Positions 1-10,561 of a stretch of 64,000 bases of DNA are shown one piece after another (position 1 is the first letter of the stretch; every line of letters begins with the position of its first letter). The DNA comes from Calothrix sp. NIES-4105. GTDB taxonomy: Bacteria; Cyanobacteriota; Cyanobacteriia; Cyanobacteriales; Nostocaceae. The notes under the pieces are model-generated. The model ran no database searches. It was not told where the DNA came from and saw nothing but the letters and a program-made list of their open reading frames with translations. The translations under genes were made by a program, and so were the position numbers. Location of the stretch: the NCBI RefSeq assembly GCF_002368415.1, contig NZ_AP018290.1, forward strand, positions 9,291,717 through 9,355,716. Reading direction: 5' to 3'.

Positions 1-305
1 AGAGGCTATTAAATTTGCATAATACACGCACTACAATCTAGCATTATACTTTTGTTCCCTATGATACAAGTGATATTATTTACCGAAAGCCAATATATAG
101 TCAAATGCTTTATTATGCCCAGAAATATTTTCTAGATAACATTTAATCACAATTTTGCTGAAATGTAACATCCGTCATGAATAAAAACGAAACATAGTTA
201 CACTTAAGTACTTACGTTATCTGATTATTTATGAGGTAAAGATTAATTTATTGTTTGACAGTAAATTTGACTAATACAGCGAGCGCACGATTTCAAGGAC
301 TTTCC
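1..305. repeat. Left copy of duplicated intergenic/promoter region
   Basis: This gene-free stretch is a diverged direct copy of the region upstream of the FG-GAP gene (about 1690-2010). Shared blocks include ACAAGTGATATTATTTACCG, the stretch around 'gaaatgtaacatccgtcatg', and 'gacagtaaatttgactaata'. The right copy is the 5' flank of a minus-strand gene, so this copy is probably the promoter of a second minus-strand gene lying left of the window. No coding sequence was seen here. The duplication is seen directly; the promoter role is inferred. Confidence 0.75.
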
Positions 306-400
306 CGCTCATTCAAGTCAGGCGCCCCGTGAAAGATTAGCTATAATCACTGGCTATATAAGTAACAATACAGGCGCATTGCAGTTTAATAGTACTGTAG

Positions 401-1645
401 CTACGTGAAATCACGTGTAGGGCTAGGGCCTTCAATTTGCCAACCTAAACCTTCAACAGAATTAATAAAGAATCCTGCGTCAAGCACAAGCCTGCTATTT
501 TCAATCTTCATCCGCCAAATCGCATTTTCATCTGTATCATAATTGCGCCATAAAAGGTCAGGTATATTATCACCCGTAAAATCGGCGCTTCCTTCAAGTT
601 CCCAGTTAATGTCTGGAACAGAGTTAATAAAACCTGTCAGCGCTGGGTTAAAATTACCTCCACTTTGCATTCCCCAAACAGCGTTTTCACCTGTACGGTA
701 GTTGCGCCAAACAATATCTGCTACACCATCTCTATTGAAGTCAATAACATCTAATACTTCCCAGTCCCTATCTGCAACTGAGTTAATAAAATAGCCATCC
801 ACGACATTAAAGTAAGGATTGTTACCACTAACATTTGTATTTAACTTCCAGATTGCATTCTCACCAGTATTATAATTACGCCAGAGAATATCAGCAATCT
901 GATCATTGTTAAAGTCAGCCCAACCTTCTATTCTCCAATCACTACTTACTACAGGCCCAACAAGTTTAGTTCTGTTTGCGTCACGGGTCAGGGCGCTTTG
1001 TCCACTAACGTTATTGTCAAAGTTATATCCCCATATAGCTGTTTGACCAGTTGTTTGGTTATGCCAGAGAATTTCAAATCCGCCAGCATTATCAAAGTTT
1101 GTAACACCTTCCATTTCCCAACTTCTATCACTTACCGAGTCGAGGAACTGAGTTCTAGATGTATCTATTTCAACGCCTGTATTTTGGTTAAACGTCATGA
1201 ACCAAACAGCATTTTCACCTGTTGAGTAGTTACGCCAAAAGATATCAGTAATACCGTTGCTATCAACGTCAAACAAACCTTCGATTTCCCAATTAAGGTC
1301 TTCTACCTCTTGAATATATTTAGTTAGTCTTGAGTCTGTGTTCACCGTAAAGGCATTAGTTGCATTTGTCGCATCATAATTAAGAGTCAAAACAGCATTG
1401 AAACCACTTTCGAGTGAATCTTCACTATAATTACGCCACAGAATTTCTGGTACATTAAAGCTGCCATTGCGTGGATTCGGATTAAAATTCGGAACTGTTG
1501 TAGTAGTACCAACTGCAGCAAGTCCCCCACTCGTATCAGCAGGGACAGGATTTGATGAAGCACTTAAGGGTATTGAAGATTGTAGAGGGTCTTTTTGTAC
1601 GGATTGAAATTCTGTTGTTAGTGACTGGCTTTGTTCTAAAGGCAC
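401..1645 (-). CDS. FG-GAP/VCBS-repeat protein
   Basis: 414 aa, built of about six repeats of roughly 60 residues. Each ends in a variant of WRNYxTGENAVW preceded by an acidic, calcium-loop-like segment (for example FNRDGVADI, FNNDQIADI, FTGDNIPDL). This pattern matches the FG-GAP/VCBS repeats that fold as beta-propellers in surface or secreted proteins. The first 60 residues are Ser/Thr/Pro-rich and low in complexity, and no classical signal peptide is visible, so export is uncertain. The last residues (TRDFT) and the stop codon come from a degenerate copy of the dispersed GTAGAGACGTG palindrome at 398-420. The ATG start is followed by an ordinary soluble N-terminus. The duplicated flanks suggest it is one member of a tandem paralogue pair. 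Confidence 0.8.
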   Translation of the reverse strand: MPLEQSQSLTTEFQSVQKDPLQSSIPLSASSNPVPADTSGGLAAVGTTTTVPNFNPNPRNGSFNVPEILWRNYSEDSLESGFNAVLTLNYDATNATNAFTVNTDSRLTKYIQEVEDLNWEIEGLFDVDSNGITDIFWRNYSTGENAVWFMTFNQNTGVEIDTSRTQFLDSVSDRSWEMEGVTNFDNAGGFEILWHNQTTGQTAIWGYNFDNNVSGQSALTRDANRTKLVGPVVSSDWRIEGWADFNNDQIADILWRNYNTGENAIWKLNTNVSGNNPYFNVVDGYFINSVADRDWEVLDVIDFNRDGVADIVWRNYRTGENAVWGMQSGGNFNPALTGFINSVPDINWELEGSADFTGDNIPDLLWRNYDTDENAIWRMKIENSRLVLDAGFFINSVEGLGWQIEGPSPTRDFT

Positions 1646-1689
1646 TTTGTTTCCCCTTGGTAGATTATTGTTCGCACATGCATTCGGTA

Positions 1690-2010
1690 TGGGGGCAAAA
1701 AATATAATACACTTACTACAGAATATGTACTATATTTTTGTTCTTTATAATACAAGTGATATTATTTACCGAAAGCCACTATATAGTCAAATGCTTTATT
1801 GTGTCCATAAATATTCTCTAGATAAAATTTAATCAAAATTTTACTGAAATGTAACATCCGTCATGAATAAAATGCAACATAGTTACACTTAAGTACCTAC
1901 CTTACCTAATTATTTCTAAATTATTCTGAAGTAAAGATTAATTTTTTGCTCGACAGTAAATTTGACTAATACAGTTGAATTAAGCGATTTCAAGCACTTT
2001 CGTTGATGAG
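1690..2010. repeat. Right copy of duplicated promoter region upstream of FG-GAP gene
   Basis: The 525 bp between 1646 and 2170 contain no gene. Most of it is the second copy of the block found at 1-305, lying directly upstream of the minus-strand FG-GAP gene and so probably carrying its promoter. The copies share long blocks but differ by many point changes, which suggests an old duplication. A run of A/T-rich sequence (2020-2115) follows and leads into the hairpin at 2140-2170. Confidence 0.7.
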
Positions 2011-2139
2011 CGTGTTGTTTATAAAAGTTTAATATTTTCTTTATATATATTTCTATGTACAAACTTTTTAATATATTAGCTTGTAAAAGTTTTAAATTAC
2101 TTATATTTAATTTTTGCGGGTGGACACAGATTCCCGACA

Positions 2140-2170
2140 GATTCCCGACTTCTTTAAGAAGTCGGGAATC
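2140..2170. repeat. Hairpin repeat GATTCCCGACTTCTT; likely terminator of amidase gene
   Basis: Inverted repeat with arms GATTCCCGACTTCTT and AAGAAGTCGGGAATC, abutting the stop codon of the amidase gene. The same hairpin recurs at 26534-26559, 31655-31684 and 63093-63121. An extra partial arm (ttcccgacag) lies just upstream at 2130. Its position at a gene end suggests termination, but the copy number marks it as a dispersed element. Confidence 0.8.
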
Positions 2171-4021
2171 TTAATATTTCCGCGTTTTGTTGAACCACTC
2201 AACGATACCGTCAGTGATGGTCTGCGCCATTTTCTTCTGATCTGAAGGGTCTACAATTAGCTGTATTTCGTTGGGGTTGCTCATAAACCCAAGTTCGAGT
2301 AGTACTGATGGAGAACTAGCAGGACGTGTCAGTGCTAAGTTATTCCAAAATACTCCATAAGAAGGACGATTCAATTTTTTAACTACATAATTATGTAGAA
2401 ATAAAGCTAAATCGTGCGCTTGCGTATTGTACCAGAACGTACCAAATCCTTTGATATTTTCCGCATCACCGTTATCGGGTAGTGAGTTATGGTGAATGGA
2501 CAAAGCTATAGTTGGTTCTGAGTTGTCAATTATTTTTTGGCGGTCAACTAGCGAAAGTTCTACATCCGAGTCGCGCGTCATTACGACTGTGGCGCCACGT
2601 TTGATTAAATCATCACGTATCAACCGAGAAATAACCAAGTTAACATCTTTTTCCAAAGTACCTTCTGGACCACTGGCGCCAGATTCAGCACCTCCATGTC
2701 CAGGGTCTAGTAGCACTTTTACACCAGACAAAGGTTTACGACCGTTTTTAATTGGCGGATGACGCATTGTTAAAATCAAGCTCGTGCCTTCATAGCGAAG
2801 TTTATAACCCCACTGCTGGTTTTTCTTGAGGTTAAAAGTGTATTGAACTTGATTTGGATTAACTTGCTGCCAATCAAGACGTGAAATAATTGGATTATCG
2901 TCAGTGCGGAATGTATCAGTTTGCGCGGTCGTATTATATAGTGTCAACACAAGAGATTTGTCACCTTGCACAACGCTAACGGGAACAGGCGCCTGTAATG
3001 GAAAAACTATCTCGGTCTTACCCGGTAAATTCCGATAGCCCACACTGCGAATAATAGTGCTTGGCGCTACAGCACCTGGTATAATACGAGTTTCTTTGCC
3101 ATTAATCCAGGCGCCGTAATCTAAACGCAACCAATCGCCATCTCTTCCAGTAATCGATACTCTTGTACCTTTTGGTAAGGGTGTAAGCCGAGAAAAATCG
3201 GTACTTGGACCAGTTCGTGCTACGCCGGCATCTGATGTGACTTCGGCTACTTGCAATTGGTTTGTAGGAAGTACAGTGATTTTACCAGTACCAGTAGTGG
3301 TAATAGTCTTACCATTGAGGGTTAGTTGGAATTCCGGTTTACCTAAATCAATCAAAGTGGGAGTATCTGGAGTAACTGTATTAGAGATATTATTGCGGTA
3401 AAGTGGCGTTTTGAAAGACAAATTAGACCCAACAGTGGTGCAACCAGAGTATGTATGGGAGCTTGAAGCAGTAATAGGTTGGTTCCTTCCTGTTAAGGCG
3501 GCTTTATTATCTGGGAGTAGTGCAGTTTGCGGTTGAGGTGAAAGAGAAACTGTTTGATTACCAAGCTTTACGGAAACATTCGATGACGGAGGTGCGACAG
3601 CGCTAAAACAAACAGTTTCGCCAGGTAATCGGGCGATATCTACCGCTGGTGTGAGAGAATTTGGAGCAAATGCTGCCACACCTTGGGGAATTTCGGGTTG
3701 TAAACCAACTCGCGTTACTTTAATTAACAATTCTTGATTTTGGTAACGAAAAGTAAAGTTATTTTCTCCAATTTGTAACGGTAAACTTGGTGCAAAATGA
3801 CCCGCAGAACTCCTTTGGATTAGCTTACCATTAATAAAAACTTGTCCGGTTGACGGCGCCGTGCCAATGAAGAAGATTCTATCGGCACTTGTTTTGTGGT
3901 TGGTTCGGGGGTAGACGACCTTGAGGGATTGTTCAGTCGCATTAGCTGCCTGGGAGGTGAGTATCAAGCTGAATAAAAATAATCCTAATACGGGTTTCAC
4001 GCCATTAAATAAATAGAACAC
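2171..4021 (-). CDS. N-acetylmuramoyl-L-alanine amidase with SH3b and AMIN domains
   Basis: 616 aa. A signal peptide is visible (hydrophobic LGLFLFSLILTSQAANA near the start). A beta-rich N-terminal part is followed by an SH3b-type module at about 255-315 (GVARTGPSTDFSRLTPLPKG), an AMIN-like module at about 325-425, and an Amidase_3 domain at about 430-612. Zinc and catalytic residues are present: the His of LLDPGHGG, the Glu of EKDVNL, the His of SIHHNS, and the Glu of LLELGFMSN. The family hydrolyses the bond between MurNAc and the stem peptide in the periplasm, and serves cell separation or septal perforation in filamentous cyanobacteria. SH3b and AMIN modules target septal peptidoglycan. 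It is divergent from pyrG with a 66 bp shared promoter region. Confidence 0.93.
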   Translation of the reverse strand: MFYLFNGVKPVLGLFLFSLILTSQAANATEQSLKVVYPRTNHKTSADRIFFIGTAPSTGQVFINGKLIQRSSAGHFAPSLPLQIGENNFTFRYQNQELLIKVTRVGLQPEIPQGVAAFAPNSLTPAVDIARLPGETVCFSAVAPPSSNVSVKLGNQTVSLSPQPQTALLPDNKAALTGRNQPITASSSHTYSGCTTVGSNLSFKTPLYRNNISNTVTPDTPTLIDLGKPEFQLTLNGKTITTTGTGKITVLPTNQLQVAEVTSDAGVARTGPSTDFSRLTPLPKGTRVSITGRDGDWLRLDYGAWINGKETRIIPGAVAPSTIIRSVGYRNLPGKTEIVFPLQAPVPVSVVQGDKSLVLTLYNTTAQTDTFRTDDNPIISRLDWQQVNPNQVQYTFNLKKNQQWGYKLRYEGTSLILTMRHPPIKNGRKPLSGVKVLLDPGHGGAESGASGPEGTLEKDVNLVISRLIRDDLIKRGATVVMTRDSDVELSLVDRQKIIDNSEPTIALSIHHNSLPDNGDAENIKGFGTFWYNTQAHDLALFLHNYVVKKLNRPSYGVFWNNLALTRPASSPSVLLELGFMSNPNEIQLIVDPSDQKKMAQTITDGIVEWFNKTRKY

Positions 4022-4084
4022 AACATTTACTGTGGCACAATGACGGGGTGTCTTTTAGAGAAGTTGCTAAAATTTGATAATTGA

Positions 4085-5725
<1,641 letters not shown>

Positions 5726-5731
5726 ATTGTT

Positions 5732-5760
5732 GTAGAGACGTGATTAATCACGTCTCCAAC
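5732..5760. repeat. Dispersed palindrome (GTAGAGACGTG family)
   Basis: Core GAGACGTGATT/AATCACGTCTC, a perfect inverted repeat 6 bp after the pyrG stop. It belongs to the family found at least 14 times in the window and could act as a terminator. Confidence 0.85.
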
Positions 5761-5783
5761 CAAATAATATCAAAGGAAAGATC

Positions 5784-6200
5784 GTGGCGTACTGGGAAAA
5801 AATCCTTTTCGACCGCAACGAGTACACAGTTAACTTTGAGTGCGTCAGTGCCTTTTGCCGCGAGCCGAATAATAGAGTAACATTTTGGCTACCAGATAAC
5901 GCCATTCCAATTGTGATAAACCCACAAAGTAACCCAAAAGACTACCAAAAAATTCTTGACTACACCGAAACGGTTACACAATCGCGCGAAGATACATACT
6001 GGGTAAAAATATTGTACGAAAGAAACGAATATATAATCAACCTAAAATGTATCAGTTCATTTTGCCGCGAACCAAACGGCAGAATTACGTTTTGGCTACC
6101 CGATAGCACAATTCCCATTATTCTCAACCCCGTCAGCAACCCCGAATCATATCAAAAAATCATCGACTACATCGAAAAAGCTACAGGCTACTCTATGTAA
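5784..6200 (+). CDS. Conserved cyanobacterial protein with two internal repeats
   Basis: 138 aa made of two tandem copies of about 63 residues. Each runs YWxKIL(F/Y)(D/E)RNEY, then CREPN, then (R)xTFWLPD, then I(P)Ix(I/L)NP and YQKIxDY. The start is GTG at 5784, with AAAGGAAAG at 5772-5780 as ribosome binding site. No signal peptide or membrane segment is visible. Each repeat holds two Cys (C(V/I)S and FCRE), so metal binding or a disulfide is possible but unproven. I do not recognise a functional family. It lies 58 bp after pyrG on the same strand and may be co-transcribed. Confidence 0.8.
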   Translation: MAYWEKILFDRNEYTVNFECVSAFCREPNNRVTFWLPDNAIPIVINPQSNPKDYQKILDYTETVTQSREDTYWVKILYERNEYIINLKCISSFCREPNGRITFWLPDSTIPIILNPVSNPESYQKIIDYIEKATGYSM

Positions 6201-6383
6201 GTAGAAAGTGCTGAGTGCGCTCGTGCTGAGTAAAGTAATTAGAGTAAGTAGTAAGTAGGTTGCCTTTGTGGAACGCAACCCAACATTACCATCAAAATAT
6301 TACAGGCGCCCAAAATATTAAGTAAGCAACATCCCGTAGCGTATTCGTTAATTCACATCTTGCATCTTCGATTGGGAACGTAA

Positions 6384-6400
6384 GGTGGGCACTGCCCACC
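6384..6400. repeat. Dispersed palindrome GGTGGGCACTGCCCACC
   Basis: Perfect 17-bp palindrome (odd centre), repeated with a C/G centre change at 20553-20569 and 25475-25491. It sits in the 260-bp gap after the two-repeat protein. The same gap holds a 'tgctgag' repeat patch (about 6210-6235) and a copy of the 'taggttg...gaacgcaacccaac' repeat (about 6257-6285). Confidence 0.8.
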
Positions 6401-6463
6401 CTACGCAAAAATAAGGTTTACAAGCTTTTTAATTCTTAATAAGTAACTCGTGCAAGATGTCAG

Positions 6464-8074
6464 TTAAACATTTAATTTATATAACTGTACACTAACTGGA
6501 TTTTCCTTAGTTAACGTCAGTTCATACAAATTATCTTCAAAATTAAATTCTTTCTCTAGAGCATAAGAATTTTTCATATGTTTATCGAGTTCGATGTAAT
6601 ATTCCTGCTCTTGGGTAGTTTGTGGCTTAAGTCTAACTATGTATTTTGGTTGTTTTCTAAAGATTGAATCTAACTCTTGTACTGTATCAACTCCAGCAAC
6701 GCTAATTAATTTTGGTACGAGTAGGAAATCAAAAAACACATATTTAGTAGGTGCTTTAGCTGGCACATAATAATATATTATTGACTCATAGTCAGCAACA
6801 TATATATAATCATTATGATTAACTTTGCCTTGTAAATAGGCAGCAACAGTAGCCGCATTATTTCCCCAGTTATCTACTTTTTTAATTGTTTGCTGATAAG
6901 CTGTTTGCACACCCACTTTAAAAGCAGGGTATACGTTAACAAATAATGGTTGAGCAATAATGAGAATCAAAATTATTAATTTCTTCGCTATATCTATCCC
7001 TTCGCTCTGTATAGTTTTGGCAATCAAATAAGAACATAATAAACATAAAATAGGGAACAACTGTATAAAATAGTGAACATAAAAGCTTTTAGGGGCACAG
7101 ACACCCAAAAATGCCATAGCTAACCAAATAAAAAGATAAGTTAAATTTCTTTTTTCAAGAGTATTATTATCTTTAGAGGTAATGAGATAAAAAGGAATTA
7201 AGGCTAAACTAGCCCAAAGTAGCAAGTTACTTTTAAATTGAATTATAAAACCTGTTGCAAAATTGCCTAACGAGAAGCTTTCTCCCGAAACTCTTGCCAA
7301 ATTAGCGCTAAAATTTGCGTGAACATAATCATTAAAATGTCCACTGATAACAAAATATAGAGAAGTCGTCAAAAAAGGTAAGATGAATCCACAAATTAAT
7401 ACAACATTATTTTGAATTATTTCTCCAAATGGAATCCTACCAGTAATTGAGAACTGTCTATACCTATATATTCCAAGGATAAGTAGTACTGCGATAAATT
7501 CAAATAGAACAACTTGTTTAATTTGAAAACCAATGCCCATTAATAAGCCGATTGCAAATAATCTCAATAAACTTTTTGTAATTGGTTTATTTGATTCATT
7601 TAGTTTATTTAATTCATTTAAACGAGAAAAAAGTAAATAAAAACCTGAAACAGCAAATGGAGCAAAGAAAATTTCTGTATTAGTAAAAATTCCACCACTA
7701 CCTAAAGTAAATATTGCATAGAGTATTCCAGTTAATAAACCTATACTTCTATTATTTTCATTGATTTTACTTCCTAATAAATATAGAAAGTAACATGTAG
7801 TGGCAATTGCAATGGCGCCAGCTATAAATAACGAAGTAACTGAATTTCCGAATATTAACAAAGCTAAACAGTATATTATGTATATCCCAATGGGTTTATT
7901 GTCCCAAACTGCCGTATAAGGAGCATGTCCCTCTAACATGCTTTTAGCCATTAATAAATAAAGACTTTCGTCGTTAGACATTATTGGTTGTAAAAAAGAA
8001 GGAAATCTTAGAAAAAATACGAAAATTACGAAAAATGGAAAAACTAAAGTATGGAAGTTTTTAATCTTCATCAC
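6464..8074 (-). CDS. GT39-like membrane glycosyltransferase (PMT/ArnT superfamily)
   Basis: 536 aa, strongly hydrophobic, with about ten predicted membrane segments spread over residues 8-390 and a hydrophilic C-terminal domain of about 140 residues. The first luminal loop carries NDESLYLLMAKSMLEGH, then WDNKPIGIYI, the layout of GT39/ArnT-type enzymes in which an acidic residue after TM1 is catalytic. Such enzymes move a sugar from a polyprenyl-phosphate carrier to an acceptor on the outer face of the cytoplasmic membrane. It faces the DPM1-like gene at 8433, whose family makes polyprenyl-phosphate sugars, so the pair may supply and use one donor. Acceptor unknown. Confidence 0.82.
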   Translation of the reverse strand: MMKIKNFHTLVFPFFVIFVFFLRFPSFLQPIMSNDESLYLLMAKSMLEGHAPYTAVWDNKPIGIYIIYCLALLIFGNSVTSLFIAGAIAIATTCYFLYLLGSKINENNRSIGLLTGILYAIFTLGSGGIFTNTEIFFAPFAVSGFYLLFSRLNELNKLNESNKPITKSLLRLFAIGLLMGIGFQIKQVVLFEFIAVLLILGIYRYRQFSITGRIPFGEIIQNNVVLICGFILPFLTTSLYFVISGHFNDYVHANFSANLARVSGESFSLGNFATGFIIQFKSNLLLWASLALIPFYLITSKDNNTLEKRNLTYLFIWLAMAFLGVCAPKSFYVHYFIQLFPILCLLCSYLIAKTIQSEGIDIAKKLIILILIIAQPLFVNVYPAFKVGVQTAYQQTIKKVDNWGNNAATVAAYLQGKVNHNDYIYVADYESIIYYYVPAKAPTKYVFFDFLLVPKLISVAGVDTVQELDSIFRKQPKYIVRLKPQTTQEQEYYIELDKHMKNSYALEKEFNFEDNLYELTLTKENPVSVQLYKLNV

Positions 8075-8432
8075 AGTTATTTCACCCTTAAAACGGTAGT
8101 TAGTACTATAAAACTTATCTGTATTTAGTTCCGGTTTAATCTTGGTTTACTATAAATACAGTGAAATTACTTATCTATAAGCTTTTTCGCTTCTGTCTAC
8201 ATCTATTAGATAAGTTATTTTTGACACAATTTACTGCATAAGAGTATTCTAAAGTACATTCAGTGTATGTAAATGCAGAAGTGCTGTAACTTACAATTAC
8301 TTCATATAACTAAGGTTTTTTTTAAAGATACGCACAAAAAATTCCAAACATCTAGTTGTAAACACGGATACACTGTTTAATTTAGATAAATTTGTTTAAT
8401 TCAATACAATTCTCAAACCTAAAAATAAGTTT
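8075..8432. other. Divergent intergenic region with inverted repeat
   Basis: 358 bp without a gene, between two divergent glycosyltransferase genes. It holds an imperfect inverted repeat (12 of 13 positions) with arms AATTACTTATCTA at 8165-8177 and TAGATAAGTTATT at 8207-8219. This could be a regulator site or an mRNA hairpin. The rest is A/T-rich, and I see no RNA gene. Confidence 0.4.
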
Positions 8433-9686
8433 ATGAGATTGAATTCGTCCAATTCCTTGCTATCGGTGCCATCTTCTTCGCTACAAATTCCGGAATTTCC
8501 AGTTGGTACAAACGAAGGTGTAAATGAATCGATAGAATTTTCGTTAGTGATACCGACTTATAATGAGGCTGCAAATGTTTGCAAAATCGTTGCGACGTTA
8601 ACTGATCTGCTAGATGAGTTTATTCCTGGGGACTATGAACTAATAGTAGTAGACGATGATAGTCCTGATAGAACATGGGAAATTGCTCAATCGTTGATGC
8701 CAGAGTACCCACAACTAAAAGTGATGCGGCGCCAAAACGAACGAGGACTTTCCTCAGCTGTAATACGTGGGTGGCAGGTTGCTTCAGGACGTGTATTAGG
8801 AGTAATCGATGGAGATTTACAGCACCCACCTCATATATTGTTGAAAATGTTACGAGCTATTACAGAAGGAGCAGAAGTAATAGATTTAGCAGTTGCAAGT
8901 CGTCACGCTTCGGGGGGTGGTGTTAGTAGTTGGAGTGTTCTCAGACGTTTTTTATCACGTGGCGCCCAAGTTTTGGGGTTAGTAATATTACCAGAGGTTT
9001 TGGGTAGAGTTTCTGACCCAATGAGCGGTTATTTTCTTGTACGTCGAAGTGCGATAGCAGGAGTAACACTTAATCCAATCGGGTACAAAATTTTACTAGA
9101 AGTAATTGGTAGAGGAAAAATACGTAAAATTACTGAAGTTGGTTACGTATTTCAAGAAAGAGAAGAAGGTGAAAGTAAAGTTACATGGAAGCAGTACATA
9201 GAATACTTACATCATCTAATATTATTACGTTCTTCTACAGGAAGACTGGCCCAATTAAGCCATCACTTCAATATTCCAATAGGTAGATTTATTCGCTTTG
9301 CGCTCGTAGGTTTATCAGGTGTATTTGTTGACATGACACTATTATACTTACTTAGCGACCCAACGACCCTTAATTTCCCATTAACTCGCAGTAAGATACT
9401 TGCCTCCGAAATAGCAATATACAACAACTTCTTATGGAACGACATATGGACTTTTGGCGATATATCCCGTCAGCAAAAACAATGGCATCAGCGTATAAAG
9501 CGGTTATTAAAATTTAATATTATTTGTTTAGCTGGTCTAGTTATAAACGTTTTTGTGTTAAACATACTGTTTAATAAATTTGGTATTAATCGATATGTCG
9601 CTAACTTAATTGCAATTGGAATTGCAACAATTTGGAATTTTTGGATTAACCTAAAGCTAAGTTGGCGAGTCACAGAAGTAAAGTAG
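8433..9686 (+). CDS. DPM1-like GT2 glycosyltransferase fused to GtrA-like membrane domain
   Basis: 417 aa. Residues about 35-270 form a GT-A fold of the dolichol/polyprenyl-phosphate mannosyltransferase type: SLVIPTYNEAANV, IVVDDDSPDRTWEIA and the DGDLQHPP metal-binding motif, then SDPMSGYFLVRR. Residues about 280-415 (RFIRFALVGLSGVFVDM onward, four membrane segments) match GtrA/DPMS-type membrane domains. It should transfer a hexose from a nucleotide sugar to polyprenyl phosphate at the membrane. The ATG at 8433 has no strong ribosome binding site. The divergent GT39 gene is a natural user of the lipid-linked product. Confidence 0.9.
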   Translation: MRLNSSNSLLSVPSSSLQIPEFPVGTNEGVNESIEFSLVIPTYNEAANVCKIVATLTDLLDEFIPGDYELIVVDDDSPDRTWEIAQSLMPEYPQLKVMRRQNERGLSSAVIRGWQVASGRVLGVIDGDLQHPPHILLKMLRAITEGAEVIDLAVASRHASGGGVSSWSVLRRFLSRGAQVLGLVILPEVLGRVSDPMSGYFLVRRSAIAGVTLNPIGYKILLEVIGRGKIRKITEVGYVFQEREEGESKVTWKQYIEYLHHLILLRSSTGRLAQLSHHFNIPIGRFIRFALVGLSGVFVDMTLLYLLSDPTTLNFPLTRSKILASEIAIYNNFLWNDIWTFGDISRQQKQWHQRIKRLLKFNIICLAGLVINVFVLNILFNKFGINRYVANLIAIGIATIWNFWINLKLSWRVTEVK

Positions 9687-9853
9687 ATTGGTGCCGTTCC
9701 GCATTAAGTAATGTTTCGTATGGTGTGTAGCTGCATGAAGAAACCAAAACAAAAATGAAAAATTTGGGCGCAGTCACGCACCACCGTCCAAGCCTTAAAA
9801 AATGTAATTATGTACAATATATTTAGGTATAGTGTTTATGGACACGACTTACT

Positions 9854-10090
9854 ATGACAATAAACATCACAATTGAGGAAGCTACCAATAACCTGCTTGA
9901 CTTGCTAGACAGGGTTAGTCAAGGTGAAGAGATTATCATTCTCAAAGATGGTCAACAGATTGCTCGCCTTCTTCCAGCCTTGCCTACATTGCCACCAAGG
10001 GTTCCAGGCACTGCTGCAGGAATGATTAAAATAGCGCCAGATTTTGACCAACCCTTGCCTGATGATATTCTGGAAGCATTTGAAGCATGA
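9854..10090 (+). CDS. Antitoxin of Phd/YefM type
   Basis: 78 aa. The N-terminus TINITIEEATNNLLDLLDRV, followed by GEEIIILKDGQQIARLLP, is the Phd/YefM DNA-binding fold; the rest is a toxin-binding tail. Its stop overlaps the start of the PIN-domain toxin (ATGA at 10087), the usual layout of these modules. The antitoxin should neutralise the toxin and repress its own promoter; an A/T-rich promoter-like stretch (TATAGT at about 9827) lies upstream. Confidence 0.9.
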   Translation: MTINITIEEATNNLLDLLDRVSQGEEIIILKDGQQIARLLPALPTLPPRVPGTAAGMIKIAPDFDQPLPDDILEAFEA

Positions 10091-10473
10091 AGGCACTTCT
10101 AGATACGCACGCATTCCTTTGGTGGGTAACTAATGATTCACAACTATCATCAACTGTAATATCTATTCTTAGCGACCGTAGTAATGAGATATTTTTTAGC
10201 ACAGCTAGCAGTTGGGAAATTGCGATTAAAGCTCAATTGCAAAAGCTTGAGTTACCAAGTAACCCTGAAATTTATATTGCAGAACAATTAGAAATCAATT
10301 CGTTTCAAGTTTTACCAATTGAGTTAAAGCACACTTTACAAACTTATTATTTACCAAATCATCACAAAGACCCCTTTGACCGAATTTTAGTAGCGCAAAG
10401 TCAAGTTGAGAATTTACCTCTACTGACGTTAGATGCCAAGATTGCTCAGTATGGAGTTAATGTTATTTGGTAG
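10087..10473 (+). CDS. PIN-domain ribonuclease toxin
   Basis: 128 aa, normal length for VapC-like PIN toxins. Acidic catalytic residues are in place: Asp6 in LLDTHAFLWW, the Glu of SSWEIAIK, the Asp of DPFDRILVAQ, and the Asp of LTLDAKI. This family cuts RNA (tRNA or mRNA) when freed from its antitoxin. Translation is coupled to the Phd-type antitoxin through a 4-bp overlap. PIN toxins paired with Phd-type antitoxins are common in cyanobacteria. Confidence 0.92.
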   Translation: MKALLDTHAFLWWVTNDSQLSSTVISILSDRSNEIFFSTASSWEIAIKAQLQKLELPSNPEIYIAEQLEINSFQVLPIELKHTLQTYYLPNHHKDPFDRILVAQSQVENLPLLTLDAKIAQYGVNVIW

Positions 10474-10561
10474 CAGGCGCCACCAACAATTGCAAACACT
10501 TCACCTTTATACATTTATCAAGTAAAATAGACAAACGTACCAATAAAACCAAACATTTTAT

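Noticed and set aside
8620-8926. Overlapping frames inside the DPM1-like and other genes
   Set aside because: They are antisense or out-of-frame shadows of well supported genes.
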